64,000 bases of DNA from JAGNNV01 sp031392925. Its GTDB lineage: Bacteria; Acidobacteriota; Vicinamibacteria; Fen-336; JAGNNV01. This document shows positions 25,604 to 34,207 of this stretch, piece after piece; the stretch's first letter is position 1, and each line of letters opens with the position of its first letter. Location: positions 1 through 64,000 of the forward strand of contig JANMVV010000009.1 in assembly GCA_031392925.1 (NCBI GenBank), in the 5' to 3' direction. Under the pieces are notes generated by a model that was not told where the DNA came from, made no database searches, and was given only the letters and a program-made list of their open reading frames with translations. Made by a program: the position numbers and the translations under genes.

Positions 25604-26583
25604 GGAAGAAAAGGCTCCGGAGCCGCGTGGTTCCGCGGGCCGTCCACCTCGCGGAGCAGAGCTTCGGCGGCGATGCGATGCGCCACTTCATTGGGGTGCT
25701 CATCCGCGCCCCCTTCGACCACGAGGAGCCTCCAGTCGAGTCCACGGTAGTAGGGCAGCAGATCCACGTAGATCACGCCGAGGGGACGGCACAGAGCCTC
25801 GAGCTTCCTGTGAATCGACTCGAACGGGTACGTCCGGTCCAGCGGATTTCCGAAGAGGGGAAACACGGCCACGATGAGCGGCACCTTGTGCTCATGGGCG
25901 AGTGCCGCGATCTCGGTGAGGCCCTTGACCACGGCCTGGTACCCGGGAGAATCGTCCCGGTAGACGGCCAGGTAGTTGGCGATCCGCACCCGGTTCTCGC
26001 GTGTCGCTATCAACCGGTCAACGATGAGGCTCGAAAGGGCAGACCGTCGCCAGAAAGAGGGGCGGTCACTCTGAGGGCCGAGCCCCTGGAGCCATTCATC
26101 GGCCCGCTTCTGCTCGCCCTTGCCCGGGGTCTCGGCATCATTGAGCACGTACCCGAGGAACAGCAGGTCGGGTTCGTACTCGAAGGCTTCGTTCCGGATG
26201 ATCTCCGCTTCCTTCGGCGTGGCGATCCCCGGTACGGCCAGGACCACGGCTTCCCAGGGCTCTCCCCGGTCGACGGTCAGGGCCCGGGCCACTCGTTGCG
26301 AGTAGGTGTCGTCGAAGAGAACGCCCGCGCCATAGGTGAAGGAATCGCCGACGAAGACCGCGCGGTGAACGCCTTGCGCCTTCTTCTTCGTGTGCTCGAA
26401 ATCCCGGTAATGGGCGGAATTCTCCGGACGAAAGGACGCTCCACCCCGCACCGTCGGGTATCCGTTATGCCGAAGGGGCTTGGGGACCATCAGACGAACC
26501 GCTCCCTCGAGGCAGACGAGGCCAAAGGCCGTGCCGCAGAGAAGCAGCGCGGCTTCGGCGAAACGCTTCTGTCTCAGGCCCAT
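25600..26583 (-). CDS. SGNH/GDSL-type hydrolase, membrane-anchored
   Basis: 327 aa from ATG 26583, chosen because it opens a signal-anchor (FAEAALLLCGTAFGLVCLEG). SGNH blocks: I with the Ser nucleophile in AVFVGDSFTYGAG, Gly in VVLAVPGIAT, Asn in LFLGYVLNDAE, and the Asp-x-x-His pair in GGADEHPNEVAHRIA. These enzymes are esterases or O-acetyl transfer/removal enzymes, often acting on envelope polysaccharide. It runs opposite to the ispE-prs block and overlaps the ispE stop by 3 nt. Confidence 0.82.
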   Translation of the reverse strand: MGLRQKRFAEAALLLCGTAFGLVCLEGAVRLMVPKPLRHNGYPTVRGGASFRPENSAHYRDFEHTKKKAQGVHRAVFVGDSFTYGAGVLFDDTYSQRVARALTVDRGEPWEAVVLAVPGIATPKEAEIIRNEAFEYEPDLLFLGYVLNDAETPGKGEQKRADEWLQGLGPQSDRPSFWRRSALSSLIVDRLIATRENRVRIANYLAVYRDDSPGYQAVVKGLTEIAALAHEHKVPLIVAVFPLFGNPLDRTYPFESIHRKLEALCRPLGVIYVDLLPYYRGLDWRLLVVEGGADEHPNEVAHRIAAEALLREVDGPRNHAAPEPFLP

Positions 26584-26654
26584 GGCGGGCGCCGACGCTA
26601 GCACAAACGATTCAGGCTCTTCTTCGTTAAGCTTCGCCCCTCTCCTCTCCCCAC

Positions 26655-26729
26655 TGGGGCGTCGCCAAGCGGTAAGGCTCGGGACTTTGAATCCCGCATT
26701 CGAAGGTTCGAATCCTTCCGCCCCAGCCA
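26655..26729 (+). tRNA. tRNA-Gln (anticodon TTG), CCA encoded
   Basis: 75 nt including CCA. Acceptor TGGGGCG pairs with CGCCCCA; D-arm GCCAAGCGGTAAGGC; anticodon stem around CTTTGAA with anticodon TTG; T-arm GAAGG-TTCGAAT-CCTTC. It lies between ispE and prs, the same position as the Gln tRNA in many Gammaproteobacteria. Confidence 0.95.
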
Positions 26730-26785
26730 AAGAGAGGCCACCACGCAGATTTCCCCCTGAAGATTCCTTAGAGGAAAAAGTCGCC

Positions 26786-27733
26786 ATGGTTCGACCACCC
26801 CACGACATGAAGATCTTCACCGGGAGCGCCAACCGGTCCTTGGGCGAATCGGTCTCCCGATATCTCAAGGTGCCGCTCGGCAAGACCCACCTGTCCAGAT
26901 TCCTCGACGGCGAGGTCTGGTTCCAGATCGAGGAGAACGTCCGCGGCAAGGACGTCTTCGTGCTCCAGTCCACCTCGACCCCGGTCAATGAGCATCTGAT
27001 GGAACTGCTCATCATGATCGACGCCTTCAGGCGCGCGAGCGCCGCCCGCATCACCGCGGTCATTCCCTACTACGGGTACGCCCGCCAGGACCGCAAGGAC
27101 CGGCCGCGCGTTCCCATCTCGGCCAAGCTCGTGGCGAACCTCATCTCCACCGCGGGCTGCAACCGCGTGCTCACCATGGACCTGCATGCCTCGCAAATCC
27201 AGGGGTTCTTCGACGTGCCGGTCGACCACCTCTTCGCCGCGCCCGTCATCATCGACCACGTGGCCCAGATGGGCCTTGAAGATCTTTGCGTCGTCTCCCC
27301 CGACGCAGGCGGCGTGGAGCGCGCGCGCGCCTACGCCAAGCGCCTCGGCGCCACCCTCGCGATCGTCGACAAGCGGCGAGAGACCGCAAACGTGGCCGAA
27401 GTGCACAACGTGATCGGCGACGTCGCCGGGAAGACTGTTCTCATCGTGGACGACCTCGTCGACACCGCGGGAACTCTGTGCAAGGTCGCGGAGGCGCTGG
27501 GAGAAGCGGGGGCCGGCAAGATCCTCGCGTCCGCCTCTCACGCCGTCCTTTCCGGCAACGCGGTGCGGAACATCAATGCCAGCCAGATCGCCCAGTTGAT
27601 CGTCACCGACTCCATCGAGGAGAGACCGGACAGAAAATCAGATAAGATTGTCGTTCTGCCCATCGGAGAGCTGATGGGCAAGGCCATCCAGAATATCCAC
27701 GAAGAAGCGTCCGTCACGAGCCTCTTCATTTGA
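26786..27733 (+). CDS. prs: Ribose-phosphate pyrophosphokinase
   Basis: 315 aa. It makes PRPP from ribose-5-phosphate and ATP. ATG 26786 is preferred over ATG 26807 because GAGGAA lies 9 nt before it. MKIFTGSANRSLG opening, RQDRKDRPRVPISAK (catalytic flexible loop region), the metal/PP motif MDLHASQIQGFFDVPVD, and the PRPP-binding loop VLIVDDLVDTAGTL are all present. It is 56 nt after the tRNA-Gln gene and may be co-transcribed with it. Confidence 0.96.
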   Translation: MVRPPHDMKIFTGSANRSLGESVSRYLKVPLGKTHLSRFLDGEVWFQIEENVRGKDVFVLQSTSTPVNEHLMELLIMIDAFRRASAARITAVIPYYGYARQDRKDRPRVPISAKLVANLISTAGCNRVLTMDLHASQIQGFFDVPVDHLFAAPVIIDHVAQMGLEDLCVVSPDAGGVERARAYAKRLGATLAIVDKRRETANVAEVHNVIGDVAGKTVLIVDDLVDTAGTLCKVAEALGEAGAGKILASASHAVLSGNAVRNINASQIAQLIVTDSIEERPDRKSDKIVVLPIGELMGKAIQNIHEEASVTSLFI

Positions 27734-27738
27734 CGCCG

Positions 27739-27771
27739 CCTCGAAACCCCTCCAAAAGAGGGGTTTCGAGG
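27739..27771 (+). terminator. Perfect 14-bp hairpin between prs and rplY
   Basis: CCTCGAAACCCCTC (27739-27752), loop CAAAA, GAGGGGTTTCGAGG (27758-27771). It starts 5 nt after the prs stop. It is followed by ATAGTG with no T-tract, so it may be a partial terminator, an RNA-stabilising 3' end or a processing site setting the prs/rplY ratio. Confidence 0.6.
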
Positions 27772-27804
27772 ATAGTGTCCCTAAGATTTGAAGACCAGCA
27801 AGCC

Positions 27805-28539
27805 ATGTCAGACATCGTAGTCACCGCCGAAGCCCGCCCGCAGCGCGGAAAGAATGAAGCCAAGCGCCTCCGGGCCCGCGGCCGGATCCCCGCCGTCGTT
27901 TACGCTCCCGGCAAGGAGAACGTGTCGGTCAGCGTCTCCCCGCGCGAGCTCGCGGTGGTCTTCAAGACCGGCGCCGCCGAGAACACCCTCGTCGACCTCG
28001 AACTCGACGGCAAGAAGCGCAAGGTCATCCTGAAGGACTACCAGGTCCACCCGGTGCGCCCCGAGTTTCTCCACGCCGACTTCTATGAGGTCGCTCTCGA
28101 CAAACTGATTCAAGTCAAGGTTCACGTCGAGCTGCAGGGCGTGCCCGTGGGGGTCAAGACCCACGGCGGCATGCTCGAGTTCATCACTCGTGAAATCCTG
28201 GTCTCCTGCCTGCCCCTCGACATCCCGAAGAAGTTCGTGCTGGACATCTCGGCGATGGAGATCAACGGCGAAGTGCGCGTTTCCGCCGTGCCCATGCCCC
28301 CCAAGGTCAAGTCTCTGACCGACGGCGATCTGATCGTGGCTCAGGTCGTCACCAAGCACGAAGAGGAAGCCGTGGCCGCACCCGCGGAAGGTGTCGCGGT
28401 GGTCGCCGAACCCGAGGTCGCGAAAAAGGGCAAGGCTCCGACCGAGGCCGAGGCCGCTGCCGCGGCCAAGGCTGCTCCTGGCAAGGCGGCGGCTCCCGCC
28501 GCCCCCGCAGGAAAGGACGTCAAGAAAGACAAGAAATAG
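27805..28539 (+). CDS. rplY: Ribosomal protein bL25 (CTC form)
   Basis: 244 aa from ATG 27805 (MSDIVVTAEARPQRG). Residues 1-95 are the 5S-rRNA-binding L25 domain (KNEAKRLRARGRIPAVVYAP, then ILKDYQVHPVRPEFLHADFY). Residues about 100-185 are the CTC C-terminal beta domain (VELQGVPVGVKTHGGMLEFI). The last 55 residues are an Ala/Lys/Glu-rich tail with no fold visible. It sits between prs and pth, the classic order. Confidence 0.95.
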   Translation: MSDIVVTAEARPQRGKNEAKRLRARGRIPAVVYAPGKENVSVSVSPRELAVVFKTGAAENTLVDLELDGKKRKVILKDYQVHPVRPEFLHADFYEVALDKLIQVKVHVELQGVPVGVKTHGGMLEFITREILVSCLPLDIPKKFVLDISAMEINGEVRVSAVPMPPKVKSLTDGDLIVAQVVTKHEEEAVAAPAEGVAVVAEPEVAKKGKAPTEAEAAAAAKAAPGKAAAPAAPAGKDVKKDKK

Positions 28540-28545
28540 CGGCCT

Positions 28546-29124
28546 ATGCGCCTGATCGTTGGCCTAGGAAATCCGGGCGAGAAGTACCGGCGAACCCGGC
28601 ACAACGCCGGGTTCATGGTGCTCGACGAACTGGCGCAGCGGCTGCCTCTGGGCGCGGTCGAACGCATCGACGACGCCTGGGCGGTGAAGACCGAGATCGC
28701 GGGCGAGCGGGTGGTGCTCGTGAAGCCGCAAAGCTTCATGAACCGCTCCGGACCCGTGGTGGAGGCGACCCTTCGCTATTTCAACGTCGAGCCCGACCGG
28801 CTGGTCGTCATTTCCGACGACGTGGCCCTGCCGCTGGGGTCAATCCGGATCCGGGCGCGGGGCTCCCACGGCGGGCAGAACGGACTTCGGTCGATCATCG
28901 AGTCCATCGGTTCGGAGGAGTTCGCGAGGCTTCGCTTCGGCATCGGCTCCTCCGAACCGGTCCTGGACCTCGCGGGCTTTGTCCTCTCCGACTTCACCGA
29001 TTCCGAGGTCCTGAGGGTCCAGGAAATGGTCTCCCGGGCCGCGGATGCGATCTCCGCCATCGTCGAACTCGGAGTCGAGGCCGCCATGAACAACTTCAAC
29101 GGAGCGAAGGGCCAGCCCGAATAA
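28546..29124 (+). CDS. pth: Peptidyl-tRNA hydrolase
   Basis: 192 aa. It releases peptides from stalled peptidyl-tRNA. VGLGNPGEKYRRTRHNAGFM carries the conserved Asn and catalytic His at about residue 20; KPQSFMNRSGPVV, SDDVALPLG and GSHGGQNGLRSII are the family motifs. It starts 6 nt after the rplY stop. Confidence 0.96.
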   Translation: MRLIVGLGNPGEKYRRTRHNAGFMVLDELAQRLPLGAVERIDDAWAVKTEIAGERVVLVKPQSFMNRSGPVVEATLRYFNVEPDRLVVISDDVALPLGSIRIRARGSHGGQNGLRSIIESIGSEEFARLRFGIGSSEPVLDLAGFVLSDFTDSEVLRVQEMVSRAADAISAIVELGVEAAMNNFNGAKGQPE

Positions 29125-29136
29125 CCGCCAGATCTT

Positions 29137-29145
29137 TGCTAGACT
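29137..29145 (+). promoter_or_regulatory. Possible extended -10 box before rpsF
   Basis: TGCTAGACT matches an extended -10 (TG-n-TAnnnT) 94 nt upstream of rpsF, in the only long gap (114 nt) of the pth-rpsF region. No -35 match is evident. It would give a separate leader for the ribosomal protein operon, where autoregulation by S6/S18 is known in other bacteria. Confidence 0.3.
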
Positions 29146-29238
29146 CACCGGCCGCACCAAAAACCGACACTCCTTGCTGCGAGTAGCCAGGCGCAAAAGC
29201 AGCTCTTTTCACTTGATCCATAAGGAGATCAGAAACAC

Positions 29239-29637
29239 GTGAGTCAAAGACAGTATGAGATTCTGTTCATCGCCGAACAGAATCTCGGTGAACCCGAAGT
29301 CGATACCCTCACCGCAACGGTCAAGGGCTTTATCGAGAAGGAAAACGGAACCGTCGAGAAGGTGGAGAAGTGGGGCAAGAAGCGCCTCGCCTACCCGATC
29401 GGCAAGAACCGCGAAGGCAGCTACGTGCTGATGATCGCGAACGCGCCGGGCAGCTCGATCAGCGAAGTCGAGCGCCGCATGCGCGTGACCGACGGGATCC
29501 TCCGCTTCCTGGCCATCCGCATCGACGCGGAGATGAAGAAGGCCGACCGCAAGAAGACGATCCGAGGCAAGAAGGAGTCGACCCGGCGCGCGAGCGTTCG
29601 TGAGAAGGACCGGGCCTTCGAGGGAGGTGCGCAATGA
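29239..29637 (+). CDS. rpsF: Ribosomal protein bS6
   Basis: 132 aa with GTG start preceded by AAGGAGAT. RQYEILFIAEQNLGEPEVD opening, KWGKKRLAYPIGKNREGSYV (rRNA-facing strand) and RRMRVTDGILRFLAIRID are typical. The C-terminal 30 residues are a basic tail. It overlaps rpsR by 4 nt (ATGA); S6 and S18 bind 16S rRNA as a heterodimer. Confidence 0.96.
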   Translation: MSQRQYEILFIAEQNLGEPEVDTLTATVKGFIEKENGTVEKVEKWGKKRLAYPIGKNREGSYVLMIANAPGSSISEVERRMRVTDGILRFLAIRIDAEMKKADRKKTIRGKKESTRRASVREKDRAFEGGAQ

Positions 29638-29960
29638 GCGACATGGAAACGCCTGAATTCAGAGGCCGTGGTGGCGAAGGCCGGGGTCCCGGCGGCGAGC
29701 GCGGTGAACGTGGTGAACGCAAGGACAAGGAAAAGGGCAAGGGCGGTTTCTTCCGCCGGCGCAAGACCTGCAAGCTCTGTTCGGAGAAGGTCGACTACGT
29801 CGACTACAAGAACACCAAGCTCCTTCTCGCCTTCATCCCGGAGCGGGCCAAGATTCTGCCTCGGCGGATGTTCGGAACCTGCGCGCCGTGCCAGCGCAAG
29901 GTCCGCACCGCCATCCTGCGGGCGCGTCAGATGGCGCTCATTCCGTACTCGACCGAGTAG
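29634..29960 (+). CDS. rpsR: Ribosomal protein bS18, zinc-type, with Gly/Arg/Glu-rich N-terminus
   Basis: 108 aa, longer than the usual 75-80. Residues 1-40 are a low-complexity Arg/Gly/Glu extension (GRGGEGRGPGGERGERGER). The core from about residue 42 has two CxxC pairs (CKLC and CAPC), the zinc-binding form of S18 that many bacteria have lost, and then KILPRRMFGTCAPCQRKV. It is followed 23 nt later by the DUF2232 gene. Confidence 0.95.
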   Translation: MSDMETPEFRGRGGEGRGPGGERGERGERKDKEKGKGGFFRRRKTCKLCSEKVDYVDYKNTKLLLAFIPERAKILPRRMFGTCAPCQRKVRTAILRARQMALIPYSTE

Positions 29961-29983
29961 TCGATCGGGAATCGCGCGGGAAC

Positions 29984-30934
29984 TTGAACGTCCCGGTGGT
30001 AGCACCGTCGCCCACCCTGCTGGCGGTCTTCGCGGGCTCGATGGCGGGAGTCCTCTTTCTCCTGCCTCGGCTCGCGCAGAGCGCCCCCTTTCTGGCCCTT
30101 CCCCTGAGCGTCGCCGGTCTGTTCTCGGCGGCGCCCCTTCTGACCGTGCGGATCTCAGGGCGCCGGTTGCATGCCTTCACCGCCCTCGCGACCGCCCTCC
30201 TGCTCATCTCCTTGATCGAATCCACTGAAAGCGCGATCGGTTTCGCCGTCCTCTTCGGGCTGTGGGCCCTGGTGGCGGGCGAAGTGCTGGCTCGCCGCCG
30301 AAGCGTCATCGCGGCCTCCGTGGCCGGCCTCGTCGTCCTCTCGATCGAAGCGCTTCTCGCCGGATTCGCGGAGGGCACGGCGCCCATCGAAGCCACCCTC
30401 CGCACGCCGCAGGTGCAGGGGTCCTTCGACCAGTGGGCGGCGCAGGCCGAGCTCGAACCGGCCGAGGCGAAGGCCGCGATCGAGCGCGTGCGGGCGGGCA
30501 TCGTGGCGCTCTACCCGGCGCTCTCCGTGATTTCCGCGATGACCATCGTCGCCCTCAACGCCATCGTCCTCGGACGGCTCGCGCAAAAAAAGGGCGCCGG
30601 CACTTTCCCGAAGGGCGAGTTGCTCGGGCTCCGCTGGCCCCTGTCCCTGGTCGTGGGTTTCGTGGCCTCGGGCGCGCTGCTGCTCGTGCCCGAGGTGCAG
30701 CAGGTCGGCTGGAACGGCCTGGTGGTGACTCTGTTCCTGTTCCTGCTCCAGGGCCTGTCCGTCCTGACCTTCGCCCTCACCCGCCTCTTCTCGAGCGGGC
30801 TGATGCGGGCGATGTTCCTGGTGACCTCGCTCCTCGGTCCCTGGGCGATCCTGCTTTCTCTCCTCGGCCTCTTCGATCAGTGGTTCGATTTTCGGAGCCG
30901 CTTCACCAGCGTCGAAACACCGGCCGCCCCCTAA
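29984..30934 (+). CDS. DUF2232-type polytopic membrane protein
   Basis: 316 aa from TTG 29984; a GTG at 29996 is the alternative, and no start has a strong ribosome binding site. About eight hydrophobic segments, for example LLAVFAGSMAGVLFLLPRLA, FTALATALLLISLIES and NGLVVTLFLFLLQGLSVLTF. DUF2232 (YybS-like) genes occur between rpsR and rplI in several phyla, and position plus topology support the call. The function is not known; a substrate-binding membrane component has been suggested for relatives. Confidence 0.78.
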   Translation: MNVPVVAPSPTLLAVFAGSMAGVLFLLPRLAQSAPFLALPLSVAGLFSAAPLLTVRISGRRLHAFTALATALLLISLIESTESAIGFAVLFGLWALVAGEVLARRRSVIAASVAGLVVLSIEALLAGFAEGTAPIEATLRTPQVQGSFDQWAAQAELEPAEAKAAIERVRAGIVALYPALSVISAMTIVALNAIVLGRLAQKKGAGTFPKGELLGLRWPLSLVVGFVASGALLLVPEVQQVGWNGLVVTLFLFLLQGLSVLTFALTRLFSSGLMRAMFLVTSLLGPWAILLSLLGLFDQWFDFRSRFTSVETPAAP

Positions 30935-30970
30935 TTCTTCTGTAAATTCACTTTTGAGGTAACAAAGACA

Positions 30971-31417
30971 ATGGAAGTCATTCTTCGCGAAGACTGGGAA
31001 TCCCTCGGACGCCGTGGCGATGTCGTCAAGGTGGCCGAAGGGTACGCCCGCAATTTTCTTCTCCCCCACGGCAAGGCCCTCGCGGTCACCCCCCAGAACA
31101 AGGCGCGCATCGAGAAGGAGCGCAAGGACAACGCGATCAAGGCCGCCAAGGAAAAGGCGGTCTTCGAGGAACTGGGCAAGAAGATCGACGGCATGCGCTT
31201 CGTGGTTCCGCGGCGCGTGGCCGAGGGCGACAACCTCTACGGCTCGGTGACCTCCAACGACATCGCCGATCTGCTCAAGGCCAAGGGCTTCGAAGTCGAG
31301 AAGCGCAAGGTGTCCCTGGAAGAGCCCATCAAGAAGCTCGGGGAGCACACGGTCAAGGTCCGTCTCCATCCGGAAGTCGAGACCACCATCCGTCTCCTCG
31401 TCACCAAGGAGGCGTAG
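30971..31417 (+). CDS. rplI: Ribosomal protein bL9
   Basis: 148 aa, standard length. The N-terminal rRNA-binding domain MEVILREDWESLGRRGDVVK, then GYARNFLLPHGKALAVT, the long connecting helix, and a C-terminal domain ending TVKVRLHPEVETTIRLLVTK. GAGGTAAC precedes the start. Confidence 0.97.
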   Translation: MEVILREDWESLGRRGDVVKVAEGYARNFLLPHGKALAVTPQNKARIEKERKDNAIKAAKEKAVFEELGKKIDGMRFVVPRRVAEGDNLYGSVTSNDIADLLKAKGFEVEKRKVSLEEPIKKLGEHTVKVRLHPEVETTIRLLVTKEA

Positions 31418-31476
31418 TCTCGCTCAGATGAAGGGCGTCCTCACCGGCGCCCTCATTGGGGAGGAGAGCGTCGACC

Positions 31477-32880
31477 ATGGCGACCACGGCGTTTTCGAGC
31501 GCGAGCGCGCCCCCGGGGGCTTCGGGCGAACGCTCGCTTCCGCATAACGCCGACGCCGAGCGCACCGTCCTCGGCGCGATTCTGGTTGACAACCAGGCCT
31601 TCAACTCCGCCGCGGAGATACTGACCCGGGACGACTTCTACCGGGATGCCCATCGACGCATCTTCGAGGCCATGGCGACACTCGCGGAGAAGAGCGAGCC
31701 GATCGACCTCGTCACTCTCAAGAACGAACTCACCCGCACCCAGAGCCTCGACGCCGCGGGCGGCGTCGCCTACCTCGCCGGCCTCGTAGAAGGCGTTCCC
31801 CGGCTCGAGAACGTCCTTCCCTGGAGCCGAATCATCCGCGAGGCCTCCGTCCTGCGGAATCTGATTCACGCCGCCGCGCGGATCGCCCAGGAAGCGAACG
31901 ACGCGCAGGAGTCGGCCGACTCCATCCTCGACCGCGCCGAACAGGCCATCTTCGCGATCGCCGAACGCAAGATTCGCGCCGGGCTCGTTCCGGTCAAGGA
32001 CTTCATCAAGACCACGTTCGAGTCGATCGAGAAGCTGTCCCAGTCGAAGGACGCGATCACCGGCGTCCCCACCGGCTTCATCGACCTCGACCGCATGACC
32101 AGCGGTTTTCAGAAGGGCGACCTCATCATTCTCGCGGCCCGCCCGTCGATGGGAAAGACCTCGCTTGCCCTCAACATCGCGCGCACCGCGGCCCAGGCGA
32201 CCGCCGAACCCGTGGCCATCTTCTCGCTCGAAATGTCGAAGGAACAGCTGGTCAAGCGACTGATCTTCGCGGAGGCGCGCATCGAATCAAGCCTCGTCAC
32301 CCGGGGCCAGTTGCGCGATTCGGACTGGGGAAAGCTCACCACCGCTTGGGCCGACCTCCACAAGCTGCCCCTCTTCATCGACGACGCGTCGTTCCTGACG
32401 CCCCTGGAGCTTCGCGCCAAGTGTCGCCGTCTCAAGGCGGAACATGGACTTGGGCTCATCGTGGTCGACTACCTTCAGCTCATGGGCTCGGGCGGTCGCG
32501 TGGAGAACCGGCAGCAGGAAATTTCCTCGATCAGCCGGTCGCTCAAGGGCCTCGCCAAGGAACTCGAAGTGCCGGTTCTCGCACTCTCCCAGCTCTCGCG
32601 CGCTCCGGAAGCTCGCACCGACCGGCGGCCTCAGCTCTCGGACCTGCGTGAATCGGGCGCGATCGAGCAGGACGCCGATGTGGTCATGTTCATCTACCGC
32701 GACTCGGTCTACCGACCCACCGAAGAGAATCGCGGCTCCGCCGAATTGATCATCGCCAAGCAGCGCAACGGGCCGACCGACACCGTGAACCTGGTTTTCC
32801 TGCGCGAGTTCACGCGCTTCGAAAACCGCGCGCCCGAGGACTACTCCTCCGGTTTCCGCGGCGGCGATTCCGGCTACTGA
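31477..32880 (+). CDS. dnaB: Replicative DNA helicase DnaB
   Basis: 467 aa from ATG 31477, chosen by GAGGAG 9 nt upstream. Hexameric 5'-3' helicase at the replication fork. N-terminal primase-interacting domain (ERTVLGAILVDNQAFNSAAE), linker, and RecA-like core with Walker A ARPSMGKTSLALNIA (about 222-229), IFSLEMSKEQLV, Walker B LIVVDYLQLMG, and the C-terminal DLRESGAIEQDADVV and AKQRNGPTDTV. No intein is seen. It ends the rpsF-rpsR-rplI-dnaB group. Confidence 0.97.
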   Translation: MATTAFSSASAPPGASGERSLPHNADAERTVLGAILVDNQAFNSAAEILTRDDFYRDAHRRIFEAMATLAEKSEPIDLVTLKNELTRTQSLDAAGGVAYLAGLVEGVPRLENVLPWSRIIREASVLRNLIHAAARIAQEANDAQESADSILDRAEQAIFAIAERKIRAGLVPVKDFIKTTFESIEKLSQSKDAITGVPTGFIDLDRMTSGFQKGDLIILAARPSMGKTSLALNIARTAAQATAEPVAIFSLEMSKEQLVKRLIFAEARIESSLVTRGQLRDSDWGKLTTAWADLHKLPLFIDDASFLTPLELRAKCRRLKAEHGLGLIVVDYLQLMGSGGRVENRQQEISSISRSLKGLAKELEVPVLALSQLSRAPEARTDRRPQLSDLRESGAIEQDADVVMFIYRDSVYRPTEENRGSAELIIAKQRNGPTDTVNLVFLREFTRFENRAPEDYSSGFRGGDSGY

Positions 32881-32901
32881 CGCTCGGCCTCTCATCTCTC
32901 C

Positions 32902-34053
32902 ATGAGCGAGGCCCCCCTGTCTCACCACCCCGCAACGGCGTGGGTGAATCTCGATCGGATCCGCGACAACTTCAAAGCCCTCCGCAGCCACGCCGGCGCA
33001 CGCTCGATCATTCCGGTTCTCAAGGCGAACGGATACGGGCATGGTGCTATCGAAGTGGCTCGCACTCTCGATCCGCTGGGTGTCTCGATGTTCGCAGTGG
33101 CCTACGTGGATGAAGGCGTCGCCTTGCGGCAGGCCGGCATCACGACACCCATCCTGGTCCTGACCGGTTTCGCGCCGGAACAGGTCGAGGCGCTCTTCAA
33201 GTTTCGTCTGACCCCGGCGATTTCCACCCGCGAGCAGGTGGGCGCCCTCCAAGCCCTCCCGTACGACGAGAATCGAGCGCCTCTCGCCGTGCATGTGAAG
33301 GTCGACACCGGGATGTCGCGACTCGGCTTTCGCATTCAGGAGATCGAGCCCGCGATTCACCGGCTCGAAGACGCCGAAGGGATCCGCATCGAGGGTCTGA
33401 TGACCCACCTGGCCTCCGCGGACGAGGACGAAATCTTCACCACGAGACAGCTCGACCTCTTCGACGAAGCGATCATGCGGCTCGAAACCCTGGGAGTGAG
33501 GCCCGCGCTCATCCACGCCGCCAACAGCGCGGGGATGGCGTTCACGCGGCAGACCCACACCGCGGTCCGACCCGGCCTGCTTCTTTACGGAGTGGCCCCG
33601 CGGCCCCTCTCCCCCGTGGTCGCGGTGAAGCCGGCCATGGAGTTGCGCGCGCGTGTGGCGCTGGTGAAGAAGGTCAGCGCGGGCACGCCGGTGAGTTACG
33701 GCGGAAGATTCGTGGCGACCAGGGACACTCTCATCGCCACGATCAACGCGGGCTACGCAGACGGCATCCCGAGGACAGAAACGATGCGGACGAAGGGCGC
33801 GCTTAAGCACGGCCAGAACGCGCTGCCCGTCGTGGGAACGGTCTGCATGGATCTCACCATGCTCGACGCCACCGACGCCTCGAGCCTCACCGCGGGCGAC
33901 GAAGTGACGGTGTTCGGAGACGCTCCCACCGCGTGGGACCTCGCCGAGTGGGCGGGCACCAACGCCTGGCAGATCCTCACCGGCGTGGGCTCCCGCGTGC
34001 CCCGGCGGTATACCATGCATGGCGAGGTCGTGGAACCGATCTCAAAGGGCTGA
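32902..34053 (+). CDS. alr: Alanine racemase
   Basis: 383 aa. It makes D-alanine for peptidoglycan. PLP lysine K41 in PVLKANGYGHGA, the opposing catalytic tyrosine Y266 in GTPVSYGGRF, and TGMSRLGFR and CMDLTMLD motifs. It starts 21 nt after dnaB, so it is probably co-transcribed. Immediately downstream lies the inverted repeat pair. Confidence 0.96.
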   Translation: MSEAPLSHHPATAWVNLDRIRDNFKALRSHAGARSIIPVLKANGYGHGAIEVARTLDPLGVSMFAVAYVDEGVALRQAGITTPILVLTGFAPEQVEALFKFRLTPAISTREQVGALQALPYDENRAPLAVHVKVDTGMSRLGFRIQEIEPAIHRLEDAEGIRIEGLMTHLASADEDEIFTTRQLDLFDEAIMRLETLGVRPALIHAANSAGMAFTRQTHTAVRPGLLLYGVAPRPLSPVVAVKPAMELRARVALVKKVSAGTPVSYGGRFVATRDTLIATINAGYADGIPRTETMRTKGALKHGQNALPVVGTVCMDLTMLDATDASSLTAGDEVTVFGDAPTAWDLAEWAGTNAWQILTGVGSRVPRRYTMHGEVVEPISKG

Positions 34054-34081
34054 AGCCACGTCGCATGAGCTGCTCGCGGGC

Positions 34082-34156
34082 TGGGTAGTGGTGGGAGGGG
34101 GTTGCTTCGTCGCAAGTACCAACGGAATGGCTCCTCGCAATGACGTAGGGAAAAAC
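34082..34156 (+). repeat. Left arm of an inverted pair of the dispersed repeat
   Basis: About 75 nt running from GGTAGTGGTGGGAGGGGGTT through GCTTCGTCGC and CTCCTCGCAATGACG to AGGGAAAAA. It matches the reverse complement of 34208-34282 at nearly every position, with differences mainly in the centre. The core is the same element as at 1116-1162 and 53980-54045. The two arms are separated by about 50 nt, and the pair fills most of the 301-nt gap between alr and the DUF4838 gene; nothing else is recognisable there. Confidence 0.85.
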
Positions 34157-34207
34157 AGCCGATAGTGGGGAAGGCCTGCGGGCCGACAGCCGGAGACCCT
34201 ATTGGGT

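Noticed and set aside
26584..27063. Upstream extension of the SGNH hydrolase frame
   Set aside because: It runs antisense through tRNA-Gln and the start of prs; the signal-anchor starts at 26583.
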